In this document: positions 1 through 8,586 of the stretch, piece after piece
Layout: the number at the start of each line of letters is the position of its first letter
Numbering within the stretch: the first letter of the stretch is position 1
Origin: VYFG01 sp965248685
GTDB lineage: Bacteria > Pseudomonadota > Gammaproteobacteria > Arenicellales > Poriferihabitantaceae
Direction of reading: 5' to 3'
Assembly: GCA_965248685.1 (NCBI GenBank)
Contig: CBDFKC010000002.1
Location: 744,001 to 808,000 of the forward strand
DNA length: 64,000 nucleotides
Notes under the pieces: generated by a model
The model's database searches: none
Seen by the model: the letters and a program-made list of their open reading frames with translations, nothing else
Told to the model about the DNA's origin: nothing
Program-made: the position numbers and the translations under genes

Positions 1-189
1 GAACAGCAAGGTAATGGTCTAGCCGGTGACATTCTACATGCTGTATCCGAAGGTATCCCAACCCTGGTAGCAGTTCCTGAAGGTGTACGCGACGAGTGGA
101 ACGAGTTTAGCGGTCGCCTAGGCCAGGATTTGGTGTTCGGCGCGAGCGCATTTTCGAGCTGGTGGGAATCCGTAAAACCGGGCCATTGA
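1..189 (+). CDS. DUF2478-family protein, C-terminal part (5' end outside window)
   Basis: An open frame runs from the left edge to TGA at 187-189 and gives the last 62 residues of a protein. It contains an EQQGNGLAGDILHA stretch followed by GIPTLVAVPEGVRDEWNEF. That matches the end of DUF2478 proteins, where a G-G/K-GL helix, a GIP(T/V)L strand and a W..F motif recur. The protein at 10863-11468 has the same order of motifs (SEGKGLRSVIEKA, DIPTLIPV, QWQDF), so the two look like paralogues flanking the nap-like operon. DUF2478 genes are often found near molybdenum-enzyme genes, but their biochemical role is not established. The gene converges on the haemoglobin gene at 312-707; the 120 bp between them show no gene. 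Confidence 0.6.
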   Translation, partial: EQQGNGLAGDILHAVSEGIPTLVAVPEGVRDEWNEFSGRLGQDLVFGASAFSSWWESVKPGH

Positions 190-311
190 CAATCGAGATT
201 TAATACGTAAATTCGATTGTATATTTCAATCTTAGCCTACATCATCTTATGTCGGCTTACTATTAAGGAATCCAAAGGTTAATCTTCCAATAATTACAAT
301 CAAATTTTCAT

Positions 312-707
312 TTATTTGTCAGAATTTTTTCTATTTTTTACAGCATCCGCAATCTGAAACATGGGTTCTTTTAATAGTTCAATCAGCTCATCACTTGCCC
401 CTGTTTTTTCAAGCGCTTTATCCATACAAAACAACCATTCATCACGTTCTTGAGACCCGATATCAAATTTGGCGTGCGGCATGGTCATACACACCGAACC
501 GTATTTTCTTGCATACAATGGTGGGCCACCCATCCAACCGATAAGATATTCTGCCAATTTTTCTTTCATAGGTGATAAATTTTTCCCATGCATAGCCCTT
601 ATACGAGTCGCTTCGGGGAGGTTATCCATAAGATCATAAAATGTATCTACCAGGTTTCTGATTCCATCTTCGCCGAGAAGTTGATATGGGCTTTGTATTT
701 CATTCAT
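312..707 (-). CDS. Group II truncated haemoglobin (trHbO/YjbI type)
   Basis: A 131-residue haem protein of the 2-on-2 globin fold. The family binds O2 or NO and is linked to NO and peroxide defence or O2 handling. The proximal region is recognisable as the PHAKFDIG segment, followed by ERDEWLFCM, the group II signature around helices F-G. The LIGWMGGPPLY segment matches the conserved W-GGP-Y stretch near the end of helix E. I chose ATG at 707 (MNEIQSPYQLLG), because a GGGGA sits 8 nt upstream; the frame extends to 782, but those extra residues are not family-like. It lies 133 bp after the NapF-like ferredoxin on the same strand and may be the last gene of the nap-like operon. NO scavenging during nitrate respiration would fit, but that is inference. 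Confidence 0.85.
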   Translation of the reverse strand: MNEIQSPYQLLGEDGIRNLVDTFYDLMDNLPEATRIRAMHGKNLSPMKEKLAEYLIGWMGGPPLYARKYGSVCMTMPHAKFDIGSQERDEWLFCMDKALEKTGASDELIELLKEPMFQIADAVKNRKNSDK

Positions 708-840
708 ATCATCGTTCCCCATAATGAATGGAGCACGGCTCCATAGTGATAAGGCATAATTACTTAACTCACATACCGACACATAAGCTTGGCCTATTTA
801 TTATCAATTCAGCCGCTAATCTGAGGCGACTCAAATTCGA

Positions 841-1443
841 CTATTTGCACAACGAACTAATCTTTATTGCCTTGGGATTTACAATACAGGTTTGTCGACA
901 GAGTCCACAGCCAACACAATTATCAGAGTCGATCCCCGGTTTTTCAGAATTCCATGTCAGTGCATCTGGTATAGGGCAACTGGATGCACAGGCGCCACAT
1001 TCAGGGCCCAGATAGGCCAGGCAAGTTTCTGTATTGATTGCAGCCATGGCTATTCGGGGAATGGTGTTTTCTATACTTTCACTCGATTTATTGTCTATTG
1101 CAGTTTTATCTGGAAACTTGAGAGCACTCGATTCACACGCGTTAACACAAGGCCAGTCATCACATAGGTGACAACCCTTGTTATTCAGATCCAGCGCAGG
1201 TGTCCCCGCTACTGCTGCGCCCAAACGAGCGGCTAAGGGAAATACAACCTGGTGGGGGCATGCAAGAATACAATCTCCACAGCGATTGCAAGTAGTGAGG
1301 AATTCCAATTCATCAATGGCATGGGGCGGTCGGACCCAGCGTTTCGCTCTTCGCTGCACATAGGTATCAAGATGATTTATCGTAGCCTCGGTCGCCTTCC
1401 GGCCGGTCTCTCGAAAAAATGCCCTCCGACTTTGATCGGTCAT
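841..1443 (-). CDS. napF: NapF-like ferredoxin with four [4Fe-4S] cysteine clusters
   Basis: A 200-residue soluble iron-sulphur protein. Cysteine groups lie at residues 52-62 (CNRCGDCILAC), 91-103, 141-156 and 176-186 (CVGCGLCRQTC), enough for four [4Fe-4S] clusters. The N-terminus starts MTDQSRRAFFRE without a hydrophobic stretch. This resembles NapF, a cytoplasmic ferredoxin that in enterobacteria interacts with NapA before export. It begins 7 nt after the stop of the membrane protein at 1451-2983, so it is co-transcribed. In this operon it could pass electrons to the membrane proteins or assist cofactor loading of the NapA-like enzyme. NapG-like identity is the alternative, but there is no Tat or membrane segment. 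Confidence 0.75.
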   Translation of the reverse strand: MTDQSRRAFFRETGRKATEATINHLDTYVQRRAKRWVRPPHAIDELEFLTTCNRCGDCILACPHQVVFPLAARLGAAVAGTPALDLNNKGCHLCDDWPCVNACESSALKFPDKTAIDNKSSESIENTIPRIAMAAINTETCLAYLGPECGACASSCPIPDALTWNSEKPGIDSDNCVGCGLCRQTCIVNPKAIKISSLCK

Positions 1444-1450
1444 AATAAAA

Positions 1451-2983
1451 TCACATCCGCATCGTCATGGGTTGCATCAACAACCAAAGGTCAAAAGCCG
1501 TTATGCTAATAGCGAACAGAAACATGGGCCCGAGTTGCCAGTTTTTACATTCTCCAGATTTAGACATCACACTACGTCCTCGGTGCAGTATGACTTTAAT
1601 AGCAATCCAGAAGCCAAAAACTAATAACAACGCCTGCAATGTGAATAACATTCCCTGAGAGATCATAATATCCATATGGCGCATGTGTTTTTCGGCCATG
1701 GAAAGCGGTACGGTGTTCAGGCCTAATGGATTTAACATGACTGCCATGAGATCATCTCCCTCACGCACCAGGTGGGTCAGATTGTGCGCAAGGTGATAGG
1801 CGAAAGCCAGGGGCAGAGAGACAAATGCCAAGGTTGAAAACATTCGTTTGAAAGGTAGCGAACGGTCAGAAAAACAATAAGTTATTCCAACACACAACCC
1901 ATAACCCCCAATTGGAATCAGTAGGGAAACTCCCATCCCTATGGTAAATGTCAAAAGCAGCTGGCCCGAGTCTCCCAATAACTGAGCTAATGATATCGTC
2001 CATTCTTGCCAGATTGATAGCATAGTCAAACCATGGAACAAAGTCAGCCCGAGCAATATGAGCATGAAGCAGGATTCATCCCAGTGTGGTCGGGCATCCT
2101 GGATTGCCTCTATGCTGGGAGAACGCAGGCGCCATGCAATATTTTCGTGTGGACAACTCCTGGCGCAATTACCGCAAGACGTGCAGTAGGTATTTTGCTT
2201 CAGTGTTCCCATCAGCAGCTGGGTAGGACACGGCTCTGTTTGTGGGTCGCCATAATAACATTCCCGAGTGGTGCAATCGGCACAGATGCTTGTGCTAATC
2301 GGCCGTAGTTCGACCGGAGCGAGTTGGGAATAAAACCCAACTGTACGCCCAACTGGGCACAGATATCGACAAAATCCCCTGCGCTCAAATACAGACAATG
2401 TAGTAACCGCCAGCACCACCATGAACAATGCCACCAGAGCTGTTGTGTACGGGTCCATTGTAATTCCGACACCCAACTCTAACCAAGTGAGTCCAATGAA
2501 AAGTATCAGCGCTGGCCAGACATTCCTGATGCTTTTGGGTATCCGTAAATTCAGGCTGTTGTTGGGCTCAGCTCTTTTCCATAACCTGCGTCTCACCAGC
2601 CAGGTAGACAATGTGTCCCAGGGACAAACTGCACACCATGCAGAACCCAGAAAAAATACCGAGATTATCAGACCAGTCCACCACAGGTTCCAGGTTAATA
2701 CGGTAGCGGCATTTCGCTCGGGTAAGGGGGACCCGAATAATCCCGAGACAACAATCAGCGAAAACAGCACAACCATCACCACTCTCAGCGTAAGAAGAAA
2801 CCCAGGTTGTGAGGTGAGTTTCTCAATAATGGGCTTAAGCAAAGGCACTTGGACCAGATTGAACCGGGTTACTTCACTACTATCTTGTAGCGGCCTCAAC
2901 CACGCACAAATTATTACCGCCAACATAAAACCCCATACACCCAGAACCCAAGGTAGAGGCAATCCGGGATGGGTCATAGTCAA
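1451..2983 (-). CDS. Polytopic 4Fe-4S membrane protein, long NapH-like
   Basis: A 510-residue protein with many hydrophobic helices before and after cysteine-rich loops. Cysteine motifs are C117/C120 (AWCAVCP), C205/C209 (RRGFCRYLCP), an unusual spaced set at C234, C237, C242 and C252, and C267-C277 (CTSCGNCARSCP). The RGFCRYLCP motif is typical of the NapH/NosR-C/CcoG class of quinol-linked Fe-S membrane proteins. It is much longer than NapH (about 280-340 residues), with a C-terminal half of four or more extra membrane helices and no further clusters. The TTG at 2983 has AGGA 6 nt upstream and overlaps the previous stop by 4 nt; an ATG at 2977 is the alternative start. It is probably a second membrane electron-transfer module of the operon; the exact partner is unknown. 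Confidence 0.65.
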   Translation of the reverse strand: MTMTHPGLPLPWVLGVWGFMLAVIICAWLRPLQDSSEVTRFNLVQVPLLKPIIEKLTSQPGFLLTLRVVMVVLFSLIVVSGLFGSPLPERNAATVLTWNLWWTGLIISVFFLGSAWCAVCPWDTLSTWLVRRRLWKRAEPNNSLNLRIPKSIRNVWPALILFIGLTWLELGVGITMDPYTTALVALFMVVLAVTTLSVFERRGFCRYLCPVGRTVGFYSQLAPVELRPISTSICADCTTRECYYGDPQTEPCPTQLLMGTLKQNTYCTSCGNCARSCPHENIAWRLRSPSIEAIQDARPHWDESCFMLILLGLTLFHGLTMLSIWQEWTISLAQLLGDSGQLLLTFTIGMGVSLLIPIGGYGLCVGITYCFSDRSLPFKRMFSTLAFVSLPLAFAYHLAHNLTHLVREGDDLMAVMLNPLGLNTVPLSMAEKHMRHMDIMISQGMLFTLQALLLVFGFWIAIKVILHRGRSVMSKSGECKNWQLGPMFLFAISITAFDLWLLMQPMTMRM

Positions 2984-3570
2984 TGTCTTTCCTGATCTCT
3001 ATGTGCAGCGCGAATAGTTTCGCGTAAAAGACCTTTACGCCGGATAATTTTGACGCTGATTAGCACCATCAATATTAGTGCCACAGCCATACTTAATGGT
3101 CCTATCGGCGACTTTTCCCCAACACGTAACGGAAAATCTATGGCATAAGGATCTCCTTCGGAGTCGAAGCGCGCAGTGAGGATATAGTTTCCTTTTTCCT
3201 TGAACACAAATCCCTGGCGATAAACTGAATCATCAGAGCCCTGGGTTCCCAACAGCTCCGGCTTCGAGTCAAACCATGAATCATTTTGCACAGTAAAAGT
3301 AACATTACCTTCGAATGGTTCTCCATTTTCAATTCTCTTGGCATACAAATTAACCCGACCTGGGCTTCCTGGGCGCGGAAATGCGGGGAAGATCATATAG
3401 TTAACAAAGTAGTCACCAATCTGTGTTTCCACGTGCATGCTTGATGGCGTATTTGAGTCCTCATTAAGCGCATAGGCAGGGCGACCCAAAACATGGTGAG
3501 CATAAGCCGTTGCATTTATGAGACAGATTAAAAATACAACTATCGTGATAAAGCACCGCCGCCAAATCAT
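2980..3570 (-). CDS. Exported FixH-like protein with a C-terminal membrane anchor
   Basis: A 196-residue protein with a signal peptide (residues 1-24, ending TAYA before HH), a periplasmic beta-rich domain with FTVQNDSW and KGNYILTARFD, and one C-terminal membrane helix (about 155-175) followed by a basic RRKG tail. The middle resembles the FixH/YtkA-like immunoglobulin fold, which is associated with metal supply or membrane Fe-S proteins. The HHVLG start leaves two histidines at the mature N-terminus, a possible copper-binding feature. The gene overlaps both neighbours by 4 nt (3567-3570 and 2980-2983), so it is translationally coupled between a NapG-like and a NapH-like gene. Its function is not known; maturation of a membrane redox component is a guess. 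Confidence 0.55.
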   Translation of the reverse strand: MIWRRCFITIVVFLICLINATAYAHHVLGRPAYALNEDSNTPSSMHVETQIGDYFVNYMIFPAFPRPGSPGRVNLYAKRIENGEPFEGNVTFTVQNDSWFDSKPELLGTQGSDDSVYRQGFVFKEKGNYILTARFDSEGDPYAIDFPLRVGEKSPIGPLSMAVALILMVLISVKIIRRKGLLRETIRAAHRDQERH

Positions 3571-4175
3571 GTCCGATTCTCCAACTCCCTATCTATTGGA
3601 CGTTCCACTATACGAATTGGCAGGCTTGGATGTGGACATACTTCAACGCATACTCCACAACCGACACAGTCATCACGAACAACAGGTTGGTATTGATTCC
3701 AGAATTTAAATCCAATCGCCGAATCTCCAATTGGACAAACACTGGCACAGGCGCCACAAATACCACGATCCACCCATGGATAGCACGCAGAACGATCAAT
3801 TTGAGCAATTCCCATATCGATCTGCTCTCTAGGAATCAGGCTAAGTGCTTTGGTAGGACAAAACTCCATGCACTTACTGCACAGGATACAGGCTTTTTGC
3901 TCGGGATTGATGTATGGCGTGTTCGCCTGTTCTCCACCATCGCGTCTGTGAAACTGGATACAACGAGGTGGACAAACTTCGCCACAAAGACCACAGCCAA
4001 TACAACTCGCAACGAATGCATCATCATCCTTTATCGCTCCGGGTGGTCGCAGATGCTGACGAGGATTGGCCAACACAATAGGTGTATTGAATCGGAATAT
4101 CGCAAATGGCATCAGAGCCGAACCCAATAACGACCCCATGTAGACCACCCGCTGCAGAAAACTGCGTCTTTTCAT
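3567..4175 (-). CDS. napG: NapG/MauM-like periplasmic ferredoxin (copy 2)
   Basis: A 202-residue Fe-S protein with a Tat-like start MKRRSFLQRV and a following hydrophobic segment, so it probably acts on the periplasmic side. Four [4Fe-4S] sets are visible: C58-C68 (CIGCGLCGEVC), C96-C106 (CILCSKCMEFC), C131/C140/C143/C147 and C170-C180 (CVGCGVCVEVC). NapG with NapH forms a quinol dehydrogenase that feeds NapA in several bacteria. The start codon overlaps the stop of the NapH-like gene (4172-4175), and the 3' end overlaps the FixH-like gene. A paralogue with the same layout lies at 5236-5814, so the NapG function is duplicated. Confidence 0.8.
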   Translation of the reverse strand: MKRRSFLQRVVYMGSLLGSALMPFAIFRFNTPIVLANPRQHLRPPGAIKDDDAFVASCIGCGLCGEVCPPRCIQFHRRDGGEQANTPYINPEQKACILCSKCMEFCPTKALSLIPREQIDMGIAQIDRSACYPWVDRGICGACASVCPIGDSAIGFKFWNQYQPVVRDDCVGCGVCVEVCPHPSLPIRIVERPIDRELENRT

Positions 4176-5206
4176 CGCGTAACTATATGACCGGCAGTTT
4201 CATGTGGCTGCTCAGCTCTCACTTGATGTTCACGCCGAAACTTTGGCCCCAGATGTCCTGGCCCCTGGTTGGGTTGATCAACCATACGGAATTTGAATGT
4301 CATAGCATCTGTCGGGCAAATGGCGATACACGCCGTACAGTTGTTACATTCCTGGCCAAATTTATCCCGCAATGGGTCAAGACCAAATTCACATACCGCA
4401 GAACACTTGGCACAATCGTTGCAGGTTTCTACAATGCGTTGAATTCGAAAAATCCGATATCGACCCAACAGAGAATACAAGGCCCCACCTGGACACAAAT
4501 ATCGACAAAATCCACGCCGTGCAACCAACAAATCAAATAAAAGAGTGAGTAAAAAAAACACTATCCCCGTACCGAACCCACCCAAGGCCATAACATAATA
4601 TATTTCACGACCAATAATCGCCGGCGGATAAATGCCCGCAACCATTATCGAACCCGTCATCGCACTGGCAAGGATCCCGATTGCCAATACCAAATACTTG
4701 AGACGCCGATCAAAATGCTTGTTTCCCGTATTCAATCCTGCCTTACGTAAAAATGCGCCAAAGTTAGTATTGAGTTCGTATAAAAATGTCGCAGGGCAAA
4801 TCCAGCCACAGAAAAACCGACCAAACATCAGGGTCAAGAATACCGGTATCAGTGCTGTCATCAAAAAAGGCGTATACAGGCTTAGCCCGGCGGCCATTTG
4901 CCCAACAATGGCCAATGGATCACTCAACTGGAGACCCCAGAACGTCCCTGACCAGGTAGTTCCTTTTACCGCATCGAGTTCAGCGGCTGGATCATCAACG
5001 AATGAAGACGTCAGGCTTTCCATCACATCGTACAATTGTTTCTCTGAGGGTGCCAGAAGGTCGTAAGCATGCGCCGCCACATACGTCTGATAGATATGTA
5101 GCAGAGGCAAAATCAGCAATATCACAAAAACAGTACTAAGGGTCAACCAGCGCAATTTATTGAGATGACGCCATAGGAAAAATGGCTTGGCTGGAATATT
5201 ATTCAC
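4172..5206 (-). CDS. napH: NapH-like membrane quinol dehydrogenase subunit
   Basis: A 344-residue protein with an N-terminal membrane helix, a periplasmic loop and about four more helices. Diagnostic motifs are FCGWICP and RGFCRYLCPGG in or near the membrane, then two ferredoxin-type clusters, CNDCAKCSAVC and CNNCTACIAIC, facing the cytoplasm. This is the NapH architecture: oxidation of menaquinol or ubiquinol and transfer to NapG. The frame begins with GTG at 5204-5206, 29 nt after the upstream NapG-like gene, and ends inside the start of the second NapG-like gene. Together these genes form a G-H-G-FixH-H-F run rather than the usual single napGH pair. Confidence 0.8.
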   Translation of the reverse strand: MNNIPAKPFFLWRHLNKLRWLTLSTVFVILLILPLLHIYQTYVAAHAYDLLAPSEKQLYDVMESLTSSFVDDPAAELDAVKGTTWSGTFWGLQLSDPLAIVGQMAAGLSLYTPFLMTALIPVFLTLMFGRFFCGWICPATFLYELNTNFGAFLRKAGLNTGNKHFDRRLKYLVLAIGILASAMTGSIMVAGIYPPAIIGREIYYVMALGGFGTGIVFFLLTLLFDLLVARRGFCRYLCPGGALYSLLGRYRIFRIQRIVETCNDCAKCSAVCEFGLDPLRDKFGQECNNCTACIAICPTDAMTFKFRMVDQPNQGPGHLGPKFRREHQVRAEQPHETAGHIVTR

Positions 5207-5235
5207 TAAAATGTCGCATTACGTGATGGCAACAA

Positions 5236-5814
5236 TCATGCCCCAGCGTAATTCGGTATGACGCGAATTGCATGGGGCATCTGGATACAGGATCGCTCAC
5301 ATAATCCACATCCTACGCAGCCATCGAGCACCTGGGGCTGTTCGAGCATCCCTACACGAATGGCGACATCAGGTAATGGGCAGGCTCGATAACAAACTCC
5401 ACAGGTTTTACCCTGATAGGAGAGACACAAATGTTCATCCACTACGGCGCGGCCCATATTGACACTTTCAAGAATCGCGTCAGCTTTCTTTATGATCTCA
5501 CTGATCGCGCCGGTGGGGCATATTTCTCCGCATTTCATACACAGGATGCAGGCTTTCTCACGGGGAATGATGTAAGGCGTATCAACGGATGCCGATCCAT
5601 TTTCCAGACCGAAAAATTTTATACAACGATTGGGGCAGACTTCGCCACATTGACCGCAATGAATACAGCGACTGGTAAATTCAGCTTCTGCCAATGCCCC
5701 CGGTGGTCGAATATAGCGCAACGATGAATTCTGCTGACTCGACCATAGTACGCTCGGAAAAATAGTCGCCACACTACCATTTGTCAGCGTTTTGAGTACA
5801 GTTCTTCGTTTCAT
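5236..5814 (-). CDS. napG: NapG/MauM-like periplasmic ferredoxin (copy 1)
   Basis: A 192-residue protein read from ATG at 5814; the frame extends two codons to a TTG at 5820. It starts MKRRTVLKTLTNG, a twin-arginine-type leader followed by a hydrophobic stretch. Four [4Fe-4S] cysteine sets lie at residues 50-60 (CIHCGQCGEVC), 89-99 (CILCMKCGEIC), 130/138/141/145 and 166-176 (CVGCGLCERSC). The layout is the same as the protein at 3567-4175. It follows the NapA-like gene by 44 nt and precedes the NapH-like gene, the normal napA-G-H order. The expected role is to carry electrons from NapH on the periplasmic face towards the molybdoenzyme or its cytochrome. Confidence 0.8.
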   Translation of the reverse strand: MKRRTVLKTLTNGSVATIFPSVLWSSQQNSSLRYIRPPGALAEAEFTSRCIHCGQCGEVCPNRCIKFFGLENGSASVDTPYIIPREKACILCMKCGEICPTGAISEIIKKADAILESVNMGRAVVDEHLCLSYQGKTCGVCYRACPLPDVAIRVGMLEQPQVLDGCVGCGLCERSCIQMPHAIRVIPNYAGA

Positions 5815-5858
5815 AACCAAAGCGGGGACAGGTTAATGCCCTGCCCCCATCATTCAGC

Positions 5859-8576
5859 CTATACCTTTTCTATTCGTGCTGCCGATTTCTTAAAATCAAC
5901 CTGACCGGACACCGGATCCCAGACCCGGCTGGTCACCCGATTCGCCAGCCATTTGTTCTTTTCAGGGACAGCGCTGTCCGCTACCGATAGATTCCATGGT
6001 CCAAACATATATCCGCGAGGAACGTTGTTTCTTGCAGGTTTGACCAGGCTGTTGGTGCCCACCTGCGCTCTGGCTTCCAACGATCCACGCCGAGTAACCA
6101 TTCTCACCTTATCCCCATCCTCAATTCCCAGATCAGCTGCATCATCGGGGTGCATCTCCACATACATCTCTGGAACAAGCCGGCGCGTAGTTGGGCTTCG
6201 ATTAGATTTAGCGGTGTGGAAGTGTTCATAGACCACACCCAGGCCAAACCAGTAGGGATATTTGTCATCGGGGACATCCTGCCAGTGCTTGCCTCGATGC
6301 TCTTCATCCGGCAAATCCGGAGTTAACCCTTTGTCCCGGGCCTCTTTAAGTAAATCGATATGATCAATCGTATAGATTTCCTCTCCATTCTTATCGCCAA
6401 AGGCCATCAGTTTCTCGGTTAGCGCTTGACGGTCGCTGTAGTCCTGCTTACACAAATGCATGTGTACCTTGCCGTCATTAGTTCGGAAATAACCATACGG
6501 TTTATTTTCCCATTGACCCTCTTGCAACATGAAACGTCTTTTGGAACCGCCAGCCTTGGCAATTTCATAGGAGGGCGCCGGCCACTGGATACCGCGCAAC
6601 TGCCGTAGCTGCTCGTAAGGAGAAATGCCGTCAAGTTTTTCTCGTTCAAGGATTCCGGTCAAATCGGTATCGGTACCTGCGGAGGCACGAATGATGTCAC
6701 GAAATACTTCCTCGGTATCAATGAATCCATTTTCACCTTTTGGCCAGGGAAATATCTTGTCACCGTCCATGCCGAGTAAATGTGCAATTTCTTTGCCCTT
6801 ATCTACAACCATATCCAGATCTGGCAAGCACCCAGGGGGCGGCATGGCAGCCTGGTCGCAGATATTAATCCTGCGTTCGGAGCTGATATATACACCATCG
6901 ACCTCACCCCAGGTAGCTGCGGGAAAGATGACGTCTGCATAAAGGTTGTTCGGTGCATGACGGTAAATTTCCTGAACAACATTGAAAGTTTTAGTTAGCG
7001 CAGGGCGTACAAGATTTTCCTGATCAGGCAAATCAACATGGGTAGCGTACACCAGGAACATCGCTTTCACTTCATCCTTCAACGCCCGTTCCATCATACC
7101 AACGGCCATACCTGGATTCTCCGAATTCATGGCATTGACAAGATTTTGCTCTGGAACTCGCCAGTTCTCGGCAATCCAGGCCCGGTGTGCATCGTTCTTC
7201 AAGGGCTGATTAAACGGCAATCTGTCTGTCAGACCACCAGTAAATCGCTCGCCCATGGCATTGGGTTGGCCTGTCATGGAAAACGGGCCGCAACCCGGCT
7301 TCGCCAGATTGCCAGTTAGGGCCAGCAAATTTACAATGGAGATCACGTTATGTTGGCCATGGATATGCTGGTTGTAGCCAATTCCCCACATAATAATAAC
7401 GCCACCATATCCACCTGGCTTATCAGTATTTTGCTGACCCTTGCTGCGCGCTAGCCGCTTACGAGTGGCATCAGCAAACAATCCGGCAACTTGGCGAATT
7501 AACTCGGGCGAAACATCGTGGTTTGGTCCTCCCATTCGGTCTTGTACCTGCTCTGGACTGTAGTCATTGGTTACCGCGTCAACGTACTCTTCCCACCCTG
7601 TGGCGTGCTCTTTAATGAATTCCCAGTCAATAACGTCGTCATGCTCTTGCAAAAGCACATGGGCGATCGAGTTAAGAAAACTGATATCACCGTTCAGAAT
7701 GGGGACATGAAGACTATTATCCGGATTCACATCCTCATAGCCCATGACAGTGCCAGTACGCCGTGGATCTACCACCACTGTAGGGATATCTGTTTTCCTT
7801 TTGTGATCGGCTGCTCGCCAGAAAATTATGGGATGGGACTCGCGCGCGTTATGCCCGAAATGCATGATCATGTCAGATAACTCAATATCCTCATAAGCCA
7901 GAGGCGGCGTATCAGATCCAAGTGTCTTAAAATATCCAGTTACCGCAGATGTCATACACATCCTTGCATTGGCTTCAATGGTATTAGAGCCGAGAACACC
8001 TTTCATAAATAGATTTTCAAGATACTGCCCTTCCATAGTGAGCTGACCAGAGCCATATAACGAAATGGAATTCCCACCATAAGTTTTAGCCAAGTAGGCA
8101 ATTTTATGTGCCACCATTTCTGATGCATCATGATATGGAACACGAACAAAGTGTTCTTCGTCAAACGAACCTTTGCTTTTAGTTATAAATCCTAGGTCGC
8201 CATGATCAGGTTTATTCCACTCTTCCCATACATCCTTACGCACATAGGAATCCCCCTCCATACGATCAACATAGATTGGTTCCGCTGCAGTGAGTCCCTT
8301 AATGCATTGAAGACCATAGTTTGTCGGGTGATCCTTGTCTGGCCGCATGGAAACAATCTTTCCGTTCTCAACCTGAATAATCGTACCGCAACCAACCCCA
8401 CAATAGGGACATTGTGCCAGAGCAGTAGTTCGACTCGCTGAAGAATCCGGGGTTTCAGCCGCTTCCAATTCCGGATTTGCACCCACCAAAAGACTTCCAC
8501 CAGAAGTCACGCCAGTGATGAAGGCACTATTCTTCAGAAAATCGCGTCTTGATTGAAATTTCTTAATACGTTTCAT
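5859..8576 (-). CDS. napA: NapA-family periplasmic molybdopterin oxidoreductase (nitrate-reductase-like)
   Basis: A 905-residue catalytic subunit. A Tat signal is clear (FQSRRDFLKNS, residues 7-17) with an Ala-rich cleavage region near residue 40. The [4Fe-4S] site is C56-x2-C59-x3-C63 and C91. C207 in ARMCMTSAV is the molybdenum ligand position, as in NapA (family ARHCMASAV), and it is followed by a matching PPLAYEDIE helix. The C-terminus has EHFHTAKS and DPVSGQVDFKKSAARIEKV, both close to NapA. At 905 residues it is about 70 longer than typical NapA, with extra sequence after the cluster domain (about 110-150) and in the middle. Nitrate reduction is the best guess; another oxyanion is possible. 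Cysteine at 207 and the NapA-type tail argue against formate dehydrogenase. No napB or napD is nearby. Confidence 0.85.
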   Translation of the reverse strand: MKRIKKFQSRRDFLKNSAFITGVTSGGSLLVGANPELEAAETPDSSASRTTALAQCPYCGVGCGTIIQVENGKIVSMRPDKDHPTNYGLQCIKGLTAAEPIYVDRMEGDSYVRKDVWEEWNKPDHGDLGFITKSKGSFDEEHFVRVPYHDASEMVAHKIAYLAKTYGGNSISLYGSGQLTMEGQYLENLFMKGVLGSNTIEANARMCMTSAVTGYFKTLGSDTPPLAYEDIELSDMIMHFGHNARESHPIIFWRAADHKRKTDIPTVVVDPRRTGTVMGYEDVNPDNSLHVPILNGDISFLNSIAHVLLQEHDDVIDWEFIKEHATGWEEYVDAVTNDYSPEQVQDRMGGPNHDVSPELIRQVAGLFADATRKRLARSKGQQNTDKPGGYGGVIIMWGIGYNQHIHGQHNVISIVNLLALTGNLAKPGCGPFSMTGQPNAMGERFTGGLTDRLPFNQPLKNDAHRAWIAENWRVPEQNLVNAMNSENPGMAVGMMERALKDEVKAMFLVYATHVDLPDQENLVRPALTKTFNVVQEIYRHAPNNLYADVIFPAATWGEVDGVYISSERRINICDQAAMPPPGCLPDLDMVVDKGKEIAHLLGMDGDKIFPWPKGENGFIDTEEVFRDIIRASAGTDTDLTGILEREKLDGISPYEQLRQLRGIQWPAPSYEIAKAGGSKRRFMLQEGQWENKPYGYFRTNDGKVHMHLCKQDYSDRQALTEKLMAFGDKNGEEIYTIDHIDLLKEARDKGLTPDLPDEEHRGKHWQDVPDDKYPYWFGLGVVYEHFHTAKSNRSPTTRRLVPEMYVEMHPDDAADLGIEDGDKVRMVTRRGSLEARAQVGTNSLVKPARNNVPRGYMFGPWNLSVADSAVPEKNKWLANRVTSRVWDPVSGQVDFKKSAARIEKV

Positions 8577-8586
8577 AATTTAATTC

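Noticed and set aside
2421..3017. A 198-codon plus-strand frame opposite the long NapH-like gene
   Set aside because: It is antisense to a protein with clear cysteine motifs and membrane helices and has no family features of its own.
5859..8576. Formate dehydrogenase or assimilatory nitrate reductase as the identity of the molybdoenzyme
   Set aside because: The CPYCGVGCG start resembles those enzymes, but the Tat signal, ARMCMTSAV ligand region and DFKKSAARIEKV tail match NapA.
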